Assembly (NCBI RefSeq): GCF_032884065.1
Contig: NC_088873.1
Coordinates: 930,001 to 994,000, forward strand
Reading direction: 5' to 3'
DNA: 64,000 nt
Origin: Artemia franciscana
Lineage: Eukaryota; Arthropoda; Branchiopoda; Anostraca; Artemiidae
Shown one piece after another: positions 1 to 12,420 of the stretch (its first letter is position 1; the number at the start of each line of letters is the position of its first letter). The translations under genes and the position numbers were made by a program. Under the pieces are notes generated by a model. That model had not been told where the DNA came from. It did not search any database and worked only from the letters and a program-made list of their open reading frames with translations.

Positions 1-205
1 TTTTAAACTACGTTGAACTAAATATCTATCTCATAATTTTGACTGGATGTGTTTGGAGAAATGATGGAGGGGTGTTGGCTGCCCCACAATCACTGTTGAC
101 TATTAGAAAGGGCACTAAGCCCTTCAATTTCCAAACGAATGAACCCTTTTCGAAGTTTCCACAACAACTTCTTCAATACGAAGTGCCCTGGTTTAAAATC
201 AAAAA
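1..205 (+). repeat. Internal fragment of the palindromic Helentron-like family
   Basis: The order of short blocks (ATCTCATAATTTTGACTGG, then a purine-rich GGAGG block, then AAAGGGCACTAAG, then a run of AACGAATGAACCC) matches the interior of the complete copy at 6180-6360 in the same orientation. Neither end of the element is present, so this is a truncated piece cut by the window edge. Confidence 0.65.
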
Positions 206-727
206 TAAATAAATAGATAAATAATACATCTGTCCTACATCGTTCTTTACTTAGGGAACGCTATTGTGCTACCCTTGATAGAGATTTTGGAGAATATATA
301 CTTAACGCGTTATACACAGATTTAATAAAAAAACGATTTGAAATATCATATTGTAAAGCCGATTGTTATCACCATTGAATTTGCATCAAGAAGACCTTTT
401 TGACATAAAAGACATGGAACTGTTTTATTTTTTTCTAATTTTAACGGTCACATATTCAATTTGGTACATATCTTATTTGGTATATAATAATATTGGTATA
501 ATATTTGGTATATAATAATTTGGTATAATATTCTTATTTGGTATATATCTGTGCTTGGCATGGCGGCCCTTAGATACTTTACCGAATTATTCGTTGAAAA
601 AATGTTTTCGCTTTCTAACAATAATTATTTATTGTTTTATCTTTTGTTATTCCTATTAGGGAAAGGCTTTCCGTATGGAAAGCCTTGAAGATGATTGACC
701 ACATCATTATTTCTAAACGCTTAAGTT
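206..727. other. Unassigned AT-rich DNA with a short imperfect tandem repeat
   Basis: No coding or RNA gene is recognised. Around 460-548 a motif like TTGGTATATAATA recurs four to five times imperfectly. The rest shows nothing I can name. Confidence 0.5.
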
Positions 728-1585
728 TATCGTTGAATAACTACACAGATCAACAGAACTCGAAAATGTACATCACAGGCTTGTGTGTGCTAAAGTTCAG
801 CTTTGCCTTCAAGCCCAAGGATCGGAAAGAAGGCCAATCGCTGCAGATATTGGGAAACATAACGAGCCAGATACTTGTCTGGAGTATAGTATTGAAGTAT
901 CGAATCGCTTCAAGCTCCTTAGCGCACTTAGCAGTGGCGAAGGTTCCTGGATGCATCACAAACGAGTGAAGCAGCACAGCGGGTGTTTGACAAGAATAGT
1001 TTTCTAAAGAAATCGTGGCTTATTAATGAGACGCTGCAGGTCATAGAGAAAATACAGAAGGCAAGACTCCTTGGGAACATGGCCACTTGTCGACGGCTTA
1101 ATGAAGTGCTGAAAAGACTCATTCACTGGGACCGAACTCGTTGGAAGGGGAGCTTATGAAATTGAACTAGCAGCAAAAAAGAAAGACATCAATAGCCTGT
1201 CCAAACATTTCCGAGATCTAACAAAATATAAAACTCTCACTTTGGGACCTGTCCTATCCAAGGATGGGACACTTCTTTCTGATGAATGTTCCTGTCTTGA
1301 GCAATAGAAGGACCACTTCTGCTCGCCTCTAAATTATGCCAGCCCATCTCTCCCTCCAAATGATAGTCTCAGCTAGTCTAGCAGTCAAAGACCTGAAGCT
1401 GATGTCCCTCCAGATGAGCCCTTGATACCCTCAGAAATCGAAATTCCAGTTAAAAGGCTCAAGAATAATAAAGCTGCTGGTATCTCTGGCTTAAGCTTCG
1501 AGCTGCTAAAATATGCAGGCTCATAATGCGTCTGTGCCTCCAAGCCCTGTTCTCCATAATCTTACGATCTGAGTCATTTTCTTTT
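728..1585 (+). pseudogene. RTE-like LINE fragment (endonuclease-RT linker and start of RT)
   Basis: Reading across frames gives the sequence typical of the region between endonuclease and reverse transcriptase in RTE-type ('craniofacial development protein 2-like') LINE polyproteins. A stretch near 820-960 reads like ERRPIAADIGKHNEPDTC then EVSNRF. WLINETLQVIEKIQKARL follows near 1020-1070, then LSKDGTLLSDE near 1255-1290, and LKNNKAAGISGLSFELLKYA near 1460-1530, which is the conserved RT entry motif. Frames change at least twice and there are in-frame stops, so it is dead. The catalytic part of the RT is absent here; matching 3' parts occur elsewhere in the window (15889, 46590, 50335, 53621). 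Clade assignment rests on motif recall, not on a search. Confidence 0.75.
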
Positions 1586-3659
1586 ACTTGAGTGCTATTT
1601 ACTTACTTTTGACTTACCTTCACTAAGAGATTTAATTTAAAAATCTGTCTTACAACTTCTTCGAAAATGGAAATGTATTTATCTTTTTTAGTGTTTCCTT
1701 CACTTTCTACTTTCCTTCCCTTAGTTTATATTACTATTAGAAAGTCATAGACTGGAAACCTACTCAACACTTAAAGACAAGATCGAAGTGAAAACTTCAC
1801 AAAATGTCTTTTTTATTTTTACATTAGAACCTGATTAGTTCTTTTCCTGTTCTTAACTTTCTTTTTGTCTAGTATCTTTCATCACTGTCCACAGAGTGCT
1901 TCGCTTAATAGTTTTTTTTCGTATGTCGCTTTGTCTATACAGATTAATTTCTGACTCATATGTGCTGTCGCTCAGGAACTATCACATTTTATCTGGAACT
2001 GATGAAAGGTATCTCTTCTTCCTCTTGGCAAGAAAATATATTCCTTAATCATGTATAATGTCTTCTTAGATTGCTTGTCTAGCGACTGAATAATTTCAAT
2101 AAAGATTTTACAAAGCGAGCAATCTTATGCTTAATCGATGAGAAACACTCAATCACTCAAGGTAAAAGCATTTCTTATCCAACACTTTGACAATCTTTTA
2201 TTCAGCAACTACAGACTGAGTTCCTTTAAAGACCTAGAACCAATTACCAGATAGGAGAAAAACTAAACAGGGTAAGGCGCACAGAAGGTATAACAATGGG
2301 GAACGTTTCAAGCTTTAAAGGCATGCATACCCTTGATGGGTTTGTGCAATAACTTGTTGAGACAGTTTCGAAAAACCAAAGGAAGTTTTGCATAACAACA
2401 GGCTGAAGGGTCCTCCATTCTTTGACATTTAGTGTTTAGTATGGAGTGCCACTCTTTTGCCACTCATAGCGCGTGCCACCTGGTGCACACGATTCTTTAA
2501 AGTTCACAACCCTTGTTGCACATTCTGGGTAGAACTCAGATCAGTAACTTGGACGTGCCATTATATAACCTAATGGGGTCGACATATCATGGGGGTGGAC
2601 TGTAAACAAAACCCTCAGGGGGCAACGGGGTAACTGTTCCACCCTACTCTTACTGACAAGCGTCGGTGAAAAACATTATAAAGACATTTTTTTAACGAGG
2701 AAAAGGTATTTGAAAAGAATTAGGAGAGAAAAAGCCAGCTTTGCTATTTCTATATACAGGCATTTAGGAACACATCAAATTTAATTAATGGGTCTATTGA
2801 GCTTTACTGTGAGCTTAATGAAGAGCTAGGGGAACTGCGATGGGACAGAATGTTTGAAAAGTGCCTTTTTTATGCCTGTAATTGTCATAAAAATCAATTT
2901 GACACTTAATGACACTGAGAATAGAATAGAAATGAGAAAAATAAAAAGAACATAAAATAGAAATATGCAAAAGAAAGCAAATTAAAAAAGAACAGCAGAA
3001 AAACACTAGTAGCCTCGAGTATTTCGTTGTAACTTTCAGTAAGCAAATATTTTTCATATTTCTTGTACTACTTTCCATTACATTTCTAAAACAGCTCCTA
3101 ATTTTCCGTGGGGGGGGGTGTTGAATTCCACTATGAAGTGAATTTGTCGGTTTTAAAGTAGGTTTAAAGTAGGAATTATATTACATTTATTCAAAGAGAA
3201 AATATTTCGGAAAACATGGTTTGAAACTCAAGGAAGCAATACTGTGATTCGTCATTCAGCTTGTGCACAAACGAATGTGAAAAAGACCAAACGCATGCCC
3301 TGTACTCAATTTAACGAATTATGCACTTCTTGAAAGAAAGTAGAAGCAGAATGAAAAGAAACAAATTGAAAAAAGGATGAGCAAAGAAAAGCTAAGCAGT
3401 AATGCGTCCCTTTTCAAATCACTATTTGGACCAAGCCAGCTCGAAACTAACGAGCCTAGGGTGAACTTCCAACCCAACGTTTTTGGGTCAGACCGTCCCT
3501 TTATATGAAGCCTGAATAAGGAGAAACAAGTCCACACTTGCTGCCAAAATAAGCATAACCCTTACTCGGTGCAAAGTATTATAACATCCAAGCTACAGAA
3601 TTTTCGTGACATCATGCGCAAATGAGTGAAGTTCTTTAGTTATTGCAGGTCCAACTGCT
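1586..3659. other. Unassigned intergenic DNA
   Basis: About 2 kb with no recognisable coding, RNA or repeat signature. There are only short ORFs without family resemblance and a poly-G run near 3110. Confidence 0.5.
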
Positions 3660-4424
3660 TTCTAAACAGCTCTTTTTAGAACAGTTTGGTCCAAGCCACA
3701 CGAGTTTTGCACTATCAGCCGTGTGGCTCATAGCCATGCACTATGAGCCACATCAAAGCATTGCACTATGAGCCGTGTGGCTCATTCTTGTTTGCATTTT
3801 CATTTTTCACCAAAAACCTAGACTATTATTCGTGTTAGATTTTATTTTTACCATCGTAATTTTTATCTGAGACTGCGAAGTTACTTGAGTAATTGCTCTT
3901 GTCACTGGCGCAGCTTAAAGAAAAATCCAACTCTTCACCGACTATTATCAGTTGATTAGATGTTGATAATAAAAGATACATGTGAGGAATTAATATAACA
4001 CTGAAATTTACTAATTTTCATTTTTTAGTTTGGACCAAATAGCAGCTTTCTGTAATTGCTTTCTAAACAGCTTTCATTAGAACAATTTGGTCCAAGCCAC
4101 ACGAGTTTTTGCGTTATGAGCTCTGTGGCCTATTCTGGATTGCATCTTCATTTTACACCGAAAACTTAGGCCTCCTTCCAGCTATTATTCGTGTTAGATT
4201 TTGTTTTTACCATTGTAATTTGTTATCTCAGACTGTGATGTTAGTTGAGTAAGTGCTCTTGTCACTGGCGCAGTGGGAAAAATCCCGCTCTTCGCCGACT
4301 ATCATCAGCTGATTCAATGAGTTGTTGATAATAAAAGATACATGTGAGAAATTAATACACCACTGAAAATTACAAATTTTCATTTATTTACTTTGGACCA
4401 AATAGCAGCTTTCTGTCATGCGCA
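3660..4424. repeat. Two-copy tandem repeat, about 400 bp unit
   Basis: TTCTAAACAGCT at 3660 recurs at 4061, and the following ~360 bp are clearly homologous (shared blocks TTTGGTCCAAGCCACACGAG, ATTATTCGTGTTAGATTTT, CTTGTCACTGGCGCAG, GATAATAAAAGATACATGTG). Copy 1 has an extra ~50 bp of short repeats of CACTATGAGCC near 3710-3785. Both copies end at TTTGGACCAAATAGCAGC. No coding potential is seen. Confidence 0.85.
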
Positions 4425-5085
4425 GTACGCTAAATGTTTTCTAGAGCAATTATATGTGGATAACCCTAAGCAATTATTCAAATGACCGTATATGCGAGAA
4501 AGATCATCCGATTTTAATTTCTAAGGCTATGACTAAAGACTGGCTAACGAGGCTAGGTCATGTTTTGTGAGTGATAGGTTTTCAAACATTGATAATCCAG
4601 ATGGATCAAGCAAAAAGCAGCACGTCCTCCGCTGGCACAAGAAGGAGTCATAACAGTAAATTTCAAAGAAGTGAGAATTTCAAAGGAGGCAAGAGTGATG
4701 TTCTGAACGGAGTGGGCGTGGAGGATCTTGTGCAGTTGTGTCGGCCACCTGCGGCTTTGTACTAAACCTCCGCACCAGGTCATACAAACCAACCTAACTC
4801 AGCAAATGACATTGGTCGAGTTACTGGTATTATCATATGCGCAAAAAAGTGACACGGGAACATCGTTTATGTACCCAGTGCAAACTTTAGTAAATTAATT
4901 TCTACAAACTTGCAGTTTTAATGTTTCCAAGTAAGACAACATCTTGATTAGATTCGATAGCTGAAATTCAGTTGTACCCATCCACCAAATTGTGTCTTTG
5001 AAATTTGTTGTGCATTTTTTAAAGATTGAGAAACGTGTTGAAAATAATATGCGAAAAGAGGAAAAAACTGCTATGTTTTAGATCA
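4425..5085. other. Unassigned DNA
   Basis: Nothing recognisable. A pair of overlapping short ORFs on opposite strands (4553-4792) has no family resemblance. Confidence 0.4.
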
Positions 5086-5387
5086 ATTAAATAAAAAAAA
5101 CAAGTTTTTTTTAAACTGAAAATAAGGAGCGACATTAAAACTTAAAACGAACAGAAATTACTTCGTATATGAAAGAGGCTGCTTCCTCATCGACGCCCCG
5201 CTCTTTACGCTAAAGTTTGACTCTGTCTCTCAATTCATCTTTTTAAAACAGTAAAAAACTTTAGCGTAAAGAGCGGGGCGTTGATGAGGAAGCAGCCTCT
5301 TTCATATACGAAGTAATTTCTGTTCGTTTTAAGTTTTAATGTCGCTCCTTACTTTCAGTTAAAAAAACTTGTTTTTTTTATTTAATT
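5086..5387. repeat. Near-perfect 300 bp palindrome (foldback end of the element)
   Basis: The left arm (5086-5212) reads ATTAAATAAAAAAAACAAG, then the AAGGAGCGACATTAAAAC block, ending in CTTTACGCTAAAG. The right arm (5259-5387) is its reverse complement with few mismatches, and the loop is only ~45 bp. Single-stranded, this would form a stem of over 120 bp. Equivalent palindromes lie at 18212-18510 and 36246-36544. Confidence 0.95.
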
Positions 5388-6773
5388 TCTGAACGTTTTT
5401 GAATCAATGCATGTTTTGATTTTGACTCTCCGCAGAGGAATAATTAAAACGAAATTTGCATTTTTTGATTGATCGAATGATTTTGAGAAAAAAGAGCGGG
5501 AGAGGAAGCCTTTTTGCCCTCTGATTTTTCGGTTAATTAAAAAGGCAACTAGAACTTTTAATTCTTTACGAATATTTTTATTAGTAAAAGATTTACGTAA
5601 CTTATAAATTAGCTTACGTAAAGAACTTTTGTATTCTCATATTTTTATTACATATATGATGGGGTTCGCCCCCCTTGTCAGATCCTCGCTCTTTACTTTA
5701 AAGCCTAAATTTTGTCCCAATTCATTAAGAATGACCCCAGAATAAATAAACCGTAGAATAAATAGTTGAAATTACTAAAAATACTTTAGCGTAAAGAGCG
5801 AGGTATTAGGAGGAGGTGAGCCCCTCAAATGGGTAATAATTTCTGTTTGTTTTAAGTTTTAATGCTGTTCCTTACTTCCAGCTGAAAGAACTTTTTCGTA
5901 TTTATTTTTTCATTGTTTTTTTTTTTAAATAATGCTAGTAAATCCTGCGCTCCCTTCATGGAGATTTTCTTCCCCCATGACAAATTATCGATGGAAAGTT
6001 CCCCCAGCATATCCCCCTCTTCTTAACCCCTTCCCCAACCAAAAAAATCCTCCTGAAAACGCCTGTACACTTCCCAATAACCATTACTATATGTAAGCAT
6101 TGGTCAAAGTTTGTAACTTGTTGCCCCTCCCATGGGGACTGTGGGGGAGTACGTCGTCCCCAAAGACATAGTTATAAGGTTTTTCGACTATGCTGAATAA
6201 AATGGCTATCTCAGAATTTTGATCCGTTGACTTTGGTAAAATAATTAGCGTGGGAGGGGGCCTAGGTGCCCTCCAATTTTTTTGGTCACTTAAAAAGGGC
6301 ACTAGAACTTTTCATTTCCGTTAGAATGAGCCCTCTTGCAACATTCTAGGACAACTGGGTCGATACCATCACCCATGGGGAAAAAACAACAAAAAAACAA
6401 AAAAACAAATAAACACGCATCCGTTATCTGCCTTCTGTCAAAAAATACAAAATTCCACATTTTTGTAGAGAGGAGCTTGAAACTTCTACAGTAGGGTTCT
6501 CTGATACGCTGAATCTGATGGTGTGATTTTCGTTAAGATTCTATGACTTCTAGGGGGCGTTTCCCCCTATTTTCTAAAATAACGTAAATTTTCTCAGGCT
6601 CGTAACTTTTGATCAGTAAGACTAAACTTGATGAAACTTATATATTTAAAATCAGCATTAAAATTCGATTCTTTTGATGTAGGTATTGGTATCAAAATTT
6701 CATTTTTTAGAGTTTTGGTTACTATTGAGCCGGGTCGCTCCTTACTACAGTTCGTTACCACGAACTGTTTGAT
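5086..6773 (+). mobile_element. Complete palindromic Helentron-like non-autonomous element
   Basis: One of the complete copies of the dominant repeat family; it codes for nothing. Taking the hairpin as the 3' end, it starts with a ~300 bp palindrome (5086-5387). A second, looser inverted repeat follows at 5660-5900, then ~700 bp of conserved unique-looking sequence. It ends with GTCGCTCCTTACT (6734-6746) directly before the hairpin CAGTTCGTTACCACGAACTG (6748-6767) and TTTGAT. The 13-mer occurs inverted near the 5' end (5121-5133, one mismatch). Subterminal inverted repeats plus a terminal stem-loop are the known architecture of Helentron/HINE (DINE-1-like) elements. The repeat is certain; that class is an inference. 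Confidence 0.75.
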
Positions 6774-7058
6774 ATTTAAGAGAAAAACAAGGTATTTCAT
6801 AATTCTGGTTTGTTGAAAGGATTGATATAAAACTAATGAATCTAATGTTATGAAAATTTTGTCCTTTCGATGGAACTTAAAGCTGATTTAGAAGACTATA
6901 TATGAAAATTTTCTGGAAGTGTTGTTCGCATACTTCGAGCTTTAATTGCAAAAGAGAAATTCATCATCATCATGGATTCCCCTGAAAAATATTCACTATC
7001 TTTAGGTGTGTTACTAAATAAGGCAAAAGTTGGGTTGAGCGCATACATAGGATTAAAT

Positions 7059-7350
7059 ATTTAAAATTTTACAAAAGATAATCCAAAAATAGTTCAATAT
7101 ATACTTTAGTCTTTGACTCTATGGTCAACACCCAGAATTATGGCTCACAGACTCCACAACAGCTTTCACTTTGGTGAAAGCTGACTCCATTTAATCATGG
7201 AGCCAGATTCGCTTCTTAATGATAGAAACCTACGAGCTCTTCTGCTACTGAGGGTGAGACATGGCAACGAAAGTCTAACTAAACAAGTTCTTTCAGTCCT
7301 AAAAATGTGACAAATATTTCTCCAATAATTCCCAATGATCTAAATACCAC
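7059..7350 (+). pseudogene. hAT transposase (DUF4371/ZMYM1-type) fragment
   Basis: A diverged partial copy of the segment found in better condition at 8050-8300 and 9040-9285. Reading across frames gives RHGNESLTKQ, then KNVTNISPIIPNDLN. This corresponds to the 'GD..L..H....KNATY.SP.IQNE' stretch of DUF4371-containing hAT transposases. It is short, frameshifted and lies just upstream of the main relic. Confidence 0.6.
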
Positions 7351-7358
7351 CTGAAAAA

Positions 7359-7612
7359 AAAAAATTAATCACAAAAAGGTCTTGTTCTGCTCTGTCTTCT
7401 CTTCAGGAATATGACTGTTCATTTTAAGTTTTAACATGGCTCCTTACTCTCAGTTTAAAAAACTTGTTTTTTTTAATTTAATTCAACTATAAAAGATCGA
7501 CGAAAAGGCACATGCAATAGATGCAGATATCCATTAAGATGAAAAAGTGACATAAAAACTAATGTGTGCCTTGTGTTTTTTATTTAGCTTATTCATACCT
7601 CTTGGACTTCGA
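7359..7612. repeat. 250 bp direct repeat, second copy at 10490-10738
   Basis: The two segments share AGGTCTTGTTCTGCTCTGTC, GATCGACGAAAAGGCA and TTATTTAGCTTATTCATACC in the same order and spacing. Each also carries one arm of the palindromic family (AAGTTTTAA...CTCC..ACT...CTTGTTTTTTT). The pair brackets the hAT relic. Confidence 0.85.
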
Positions 7613-7685
7613 ATTTTATTTTTTATTTTGGGTTATATGAAACTGGTCTTGGCACGCGATTGGGTAGAGTAAATCGGATGCATTC

Positions 7686-9657
7686 TGTAAAAGGAACTGA
7701 ATTTTAGTGAATCAAAAGTGACGAATCTGCTACCCCCTTTTTTCTCTTGAAATGCTCTTGGCTAAGGTTCTCTTGGTAAACCAGAGAGCCTTATGCTCCC
7801 CAATGAATCAGTTCCTCTGACATTTTTTTAGAGGGAACTTATGGTCATCCTTGCCCACCTCCAAGGACCCTCAATGTCCTTTCCTTAACTTTTCCCCGCC
7901 CATTTTTTTAACTTCTGCTTGGATCCATTTCTAGTTGACTTTTCGGTGGATTAGTGACATTCAACGTATACTAGTAATTAAAACTATGAAACGGAAGAGA
8001 CAGCTCAACACTTAGCAATTTTGTTTAGCTCAGAACAACTGTTTAGTATGTCAAGCTTTCAGTTCAATATATACTTTAGTCTTTGACTGTATGGTCAACA
8101 CTCAATTATGGCTCACAGACTCGACAACAGCTTTCACTTTGGGATACCAGTGATAATGGCTCCATTTAATCATGGGCTCTTGTGGTACTGAGGGTGAGAC
8201 ATGGTGACGAAAGTCTAACTAAACAAGTTCTTCCAGTTCTAAGAATGCCACACATATTTCTCCAGTAATTCCTAGTGATCTGAATACCACGCGAGGAAAA
8301 CTTCTTCAGTAATCCATTGTCGAAAAATAAACACAAGTGCTTGCTTTTCGGTGCTTGCGGACGAAGCGGCAGATATTTCCATTACCAAGAAACTATGTGT
8401 TTGCGTCCACCACGTCTACATTGGAAACCTTCATGAGGATTTTCTTTGTTTTGTGACGGTTTCAATACATCTGGACAAGGTCTTCCTTCGGCATTCCCTC
8501 AATTTCTCGAAAGACTTGAGATTAATCTGAAAAAGATGGTTGGCCAGGTCTATGATGAAGCTGCAGCTATGAGCGGTGATTGCACGAGTGCTAAGGCAGT
8601 TATGTAACAGCAATACCCTTAGGTACTTTATGCACTGTGCAGTGCGCAATGTCTCTACCTTTTCATTTCCTGTAAAAGGAACCGAATTTTAGTGAATCAA
8701 AAAGTGACGAATTTGCTACCCCCTTTTTTCTCTTGAAATGCTCTTGGCTAAGGTTCTCTTGGTAAGCCAGAGAGCCATATGTTCCCCAATGAATCAGTTC
8801 CTATGGCATTTTCTTAGAGGGAACTTATGGTCATCCTTGTCCACCTCCAAGGACCCTCAATGTCCTTTCCTTAACTTTTCCCCGCCCATTTTTTTAACTT
8901 CTGCTTAGATCCATTTCTACTTGTTTTTTCGGTGGATTAGTGCCATTCAACGTATACCAGTAATTAAACTACGAAACAGAAGAGACAGCTCAACACTTAG
9001 CAATATTTGTTTAGCTCAGAACAACTGTTTAGTATGTCAAGCTTTCAGTTCAATATATACTTTAGTCTTTGACTGTATGGTCAACACTCAATTATGGCTC
9101 ACAGACTCCACAACAGCTTTCACTTTGGGATACCAGTGATAATGGCTCCATTTAATCATGGGCTCTTGTGGTACTGAGGGTGAGACATGGTGACGAAAGT
9201 CTAACTAAACAAGTTCTTCCAGTTCTAAGAATGCCACACATATTTCTCCAGTAATTCCTAGTGATCTGAATACCATGCGAGGAAAACTTCTTCAGTAATC
9301 CATTGTCGAAAAATAAACACAAGCGCTTGCTTTTCGGTGCTTACGGACGAAGCGGCAGATATTTCCATTATCAAGCAACTATGTGATTGCATCCACCACG
9401 TCTACATTGGAAACCTTCATGAGGATTTTCTTTGTTTTGTGACGGTTTCAATACATCTGGACAAGGTCTTCCTTTGGCATTCCCTCAATTTCTCGGAAGA
9501 CTTGAGATTAATCTGAAAAAGATGGTTGGCCAGGTCTATGATGAAGCTGCAGCTATGAGCGGTGATTGCACGAGTGCTAAGGAAGTTATGTAACAGCAAT
9601 ACCCTTAGGTACTTTATGCACTGTACTGTGCGCAATGTCTCTACCTTTTCATTTCCT
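7686..9657 (+). repeat. 985 bp tandem duplication carrying part of the hAT transposase
   Basis: TGTAAAAGGAAC begins unit 1 at 7686 and unit 2 at 8671. The units stay collinear with very high identity to ATTTCC near 8670 and 9657. Each unit ends inside the transposase reading frame, and only unit 2 runs on into the rest of that frame, so the duplication happened after the hAT copy was already in place. Related but diverged sequence is also at 11820-12370. Confidence 0.9.
8130..8670 (+). pseudogene. hAT transposase relic, truncated duplicate
   Basis: The segment reads KNATHISPVIPSDLN near 8235-8285, then FSVLADEAADISITKKL near 8345-8395, HEDFLCFVTV, and after a +1 shift LEINLKKMVGQVYDEAAAMS near 8510-8575. 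These are the consecutive conserved blocks of DUF4371/ZMYM1-type hAT transposases; the 'F.ILADEATDIS' and 'GQ.YDGAA.MSG' blocks carry catalytic-domain acidic residues. In-frame TAA and TAG follow near 8605-8620. This copy stops at the tandem-duplication boundary. Confidence 0.85.
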
Positions 9658-10206
9658 CTGTTTATCCAATTCCAGTTTCTAAGTAATTCTTTGGACTACT
9701 CGATTCTCGGAAGCAGAATCTGTTTGAATTTTGTAAAACAAGATTGCATGATTGCCATCATTCATTTATGCGTTATCTTGAGCTCTATAGGCCTATTTTG
9801 AGTTCTTTCGAATCTCTTGATGAGAATAGCTGTGTATAAGCGTCTTAGTTGCTGGATACCGTGAACCAGCCACGGATTGTGATGCGTCTGCATGTGGCAA
9901 AAGAGCTATTCTGTGTAAGAGTTATCATTTGATTGACTGTAATGTGGCTACTGCTTGCAGACATTTGAAGACTATCCTTTCCAGAACAACAAAAATGTAA
10001 GAAAATGTCCCTAGTGCTTTCGCTTCTGTTTTCGATGAGGCTCGGCGGTTTGCCAGTGCCTTAGGACTTGAGATGACTCACCTATGGACAAGAGGCAGCT
10101 GGAATGCGCATCCGAGCTGTCCTAATCTGTTTCCTTGCTTTCGATCCCCTCAATTTATTCCTTTTCTAGACCGCATCATTTATGCAACTGAAACAAAGCT
10201 TTGAAC
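9115..10206 (+). pseudogene. hAT transposase relic (DUF4371/ZMYM1-type), longest piece
   Basis: It repeats the blocks described for the 8130-8670 copy (FSVLADEAADIS-like near 9330, VGQVYDEAAAMSG near 9520-9565). It then continues past the duplicated unit through ~200 bp of degraded sequence. From about 9900 to 10206 it gives CRHLKTILSRTTKM, then SAFASVFDEARRFASALGLE, and PQFIPFLDRIIYATETKL ending in TGA. This matches the late 'FIPFLD.II..L..RF' region before the hATC dimerisation domain. No hATC domain is seen after it. Several frameshifts and stops make it non-functional. It was probably an autonomous hAT that could once have mobilised short hAT-like elements, but no shared termini can be shown here. 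Confidence 0.85.
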
Positions 10207-10489
10207 TTTACAAGAATTTTTTTTTATCAGACCTCAATATCCTTACCCCTTCTAAGGTTATTTTTATTGATCCCAAGTCTGAAATATTCGACTTGTATTG
10301 TTATTAGTGAACAATAGACCTTTTGTTATTTTGCACTGTCTTATTTGAAATATTATACCCGTTTTTCTACATTTCATTAAGATTTATTTGATCCAAGATC
10401 ATGAAATAGGAGTCGCTGCTTGAGCTCTTAGGTGATATTCTAGTCCAGGCAGACTGCTTGAAGCAAAGGGCTGAGCTTTAGCGCAGAAA

Positions 10490-10738
10490 ATAAAAAAAAA
10501 TCACAGAAAGGTCTTGTTCTGCTCTGTCTTCTGTTCAGGAATACGACTGTTCGTTTCAAGTTTTAATATTACTCCCTACTTTAGTTGAAAAAACTTGTTT
10601 TTTTAAAATTTTATTCAACTATATAAGATCGACGAAAAGGCAAATGGAATAGATGCAGAAATATATTAAGATGAAAAAGTGATATAATAACTAATGTATG
10701 CTTTGTGTTTGTTATTTAGCTTATTCATACCTCATGGT
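10490..10738. repeat. Second copy of the 250 bp direct repeat
   Basis: Partner of 7359-7612, same orientation. It ends in TTATTCATACCTCATGG, after which the two flanks differ. Confidence 0.85.
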
Positions 10739-11819
10739 TGTCTCTTAGATTAAAAAGAAAATTCCATCGTAAGACATGTAACTGTATCAAATAAATGTAA
10801 AGTATATAGAATTGATATTTAAACAATTCCACGGTCACGTTCAAGCCAAAACAAAAACAATTAAGACCTCGAATAAAGAGAGATAATGCAAAACACGTAA
10901 TATCCTTAATCCTTTCTCTAGGAAAATACATGCAAATTAATTTAAATAGTAGTATTTAACTACAGGTTTATTTTAAAATATATAATAATATGGATGATTT
11001 TAATTTTGAATTGATAAATAAATCACTCTTAGAAAGTAACATTCATTCACATATCACTTGCTCTGCTTTTACTCACATTCGCTTAGGTAATCTAGAATAT
11101 GTAGTAATCATATAGATTTTAAACACAGATATGAAATTTCAGTAGATAAACTGAGCTTTTCATTAACAAGATGTTTTTTCATTAATAAATCTACTTGGAA
11201 ACTCAAAAAAATCTTTCAATCTAATGAGCATTTTAATGAATATGCACAAAACTATTTTATAATTCCAAGGTTACTAATCGTTACGCTTAGTTTCAGGTTT
11301 TATTGTATTTATTGTCTAAGTATAATCACCTTTCTTTTTAAAAAATTTCTTCTCAATTTCTTTCTACAATTTGGTTTTTTTCTTTGATTTGAGTTTGATG
11401 TCCAGATATCACCTTTATAAGGGAACCATACAGGCTAGGGACACATTTAAATTCATAACGGCGCTATAACACAATACGATAATTTACTTTTCCGTTCCAC
11501 TCCTGGTCCTTCAAAGAGGGGGCTAGTTTAATTTTCTTTAGTTCCCTATGTATGCAGTAAACTAGAACATATTTAGCCTACTTTAGTTTCTATACTTTTT
11601 AAAACTTCCGATAATTACACCAGTAGTATGGCTGTATGCAGTTCCATGGTAGGTTTATTGACATAACCGGTTACTATCCATGTGAAAGGAACGACAATGG
11701 AATTTAGATCAATGAAATACTTACATGACCCTACTACAGGAGATTATTCATTAGCATTATCCAGCCGGCATCTCATTTTAATATACCGTTCTGGACGTGA
11801 TTGACGAAGAAAGTTAAAA
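10739..11819. other. Unassigned AT-rich DNA
   Basis: No coding, RNA or repeat feature is recognised; several TAA-rich stretches occur. Confidence 0.4.
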
Positions 11820-12370
11820 TATGTGTTTTGACTAAATAAATCTTTTATTTGGGATTGAATGAAACTGGTCTTATCATACGCTTGTGTAGAGTAAACTGGC
11901 GAGCTTATGTTCCACAGTGAATCAATTTCTATTTGCGTTTTTTAAAAGCCAACTCATGCTCATCCATGTCCCAACTCCAAGGGATCCTGAATACCCCTCC
12001 TGCAACTTTTTTGTCCCCACCCCCCTCCATTTTTCAAATTTTCTTGGACGTAGAATTTTACTTTTTATTTTGGGTTGTATGAAACTGGTTTTGACACGCG
12101 CTTGGGTAATGTAAATCGGACGCGTTTTATAAAACGAACCGAATTTTAGTGAATTAAAAAGCGAAAAATCTGCTCCCCCCTTTTTCTCTTCAGATATGCT
12201 TGGCTAATGCAAACTAGAGAACTTGTGTTCCCCAATGAATCAATTATTATTTTAGGGAACTTATGGGATTATTTTAGGGAACTTATGGTCATCCGTGTCC
12301 ACTTCCAAGGACCCTCAATGTTCTTCCCTTAAGTTTTCAGCATCCCCCCACATTTTTTTGAACTAAAAAT
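11820..12370 (+). repeat. Diverged copies of the 7608-7930 repeat
   Basis: Two partial copies (about 11820-12010 and 12048-12370) carry GAAACTGGT, ACGCGCTTGGGTAATGTAAA and CAAGGACCCTCAATGTTCTT. They correspond to 7608-7930 and the start of the 985 bp duplicated units. There is no intact reading frame. Confidence 0.7.
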
Positions 12371-12420
12371 TTTTTGAGCTTAGAATTTTTTTTAACCTTA
12401 TTTGGGACTTTTCAACTTTT

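Noticed and set aside
8431..8649. Conserved minus-strand frames at 8431-8649 and 9417-9635
   Set aside because: They are antisense to the readable hAT transposase blocks and are duplicated with the 985 bp tandem unit.
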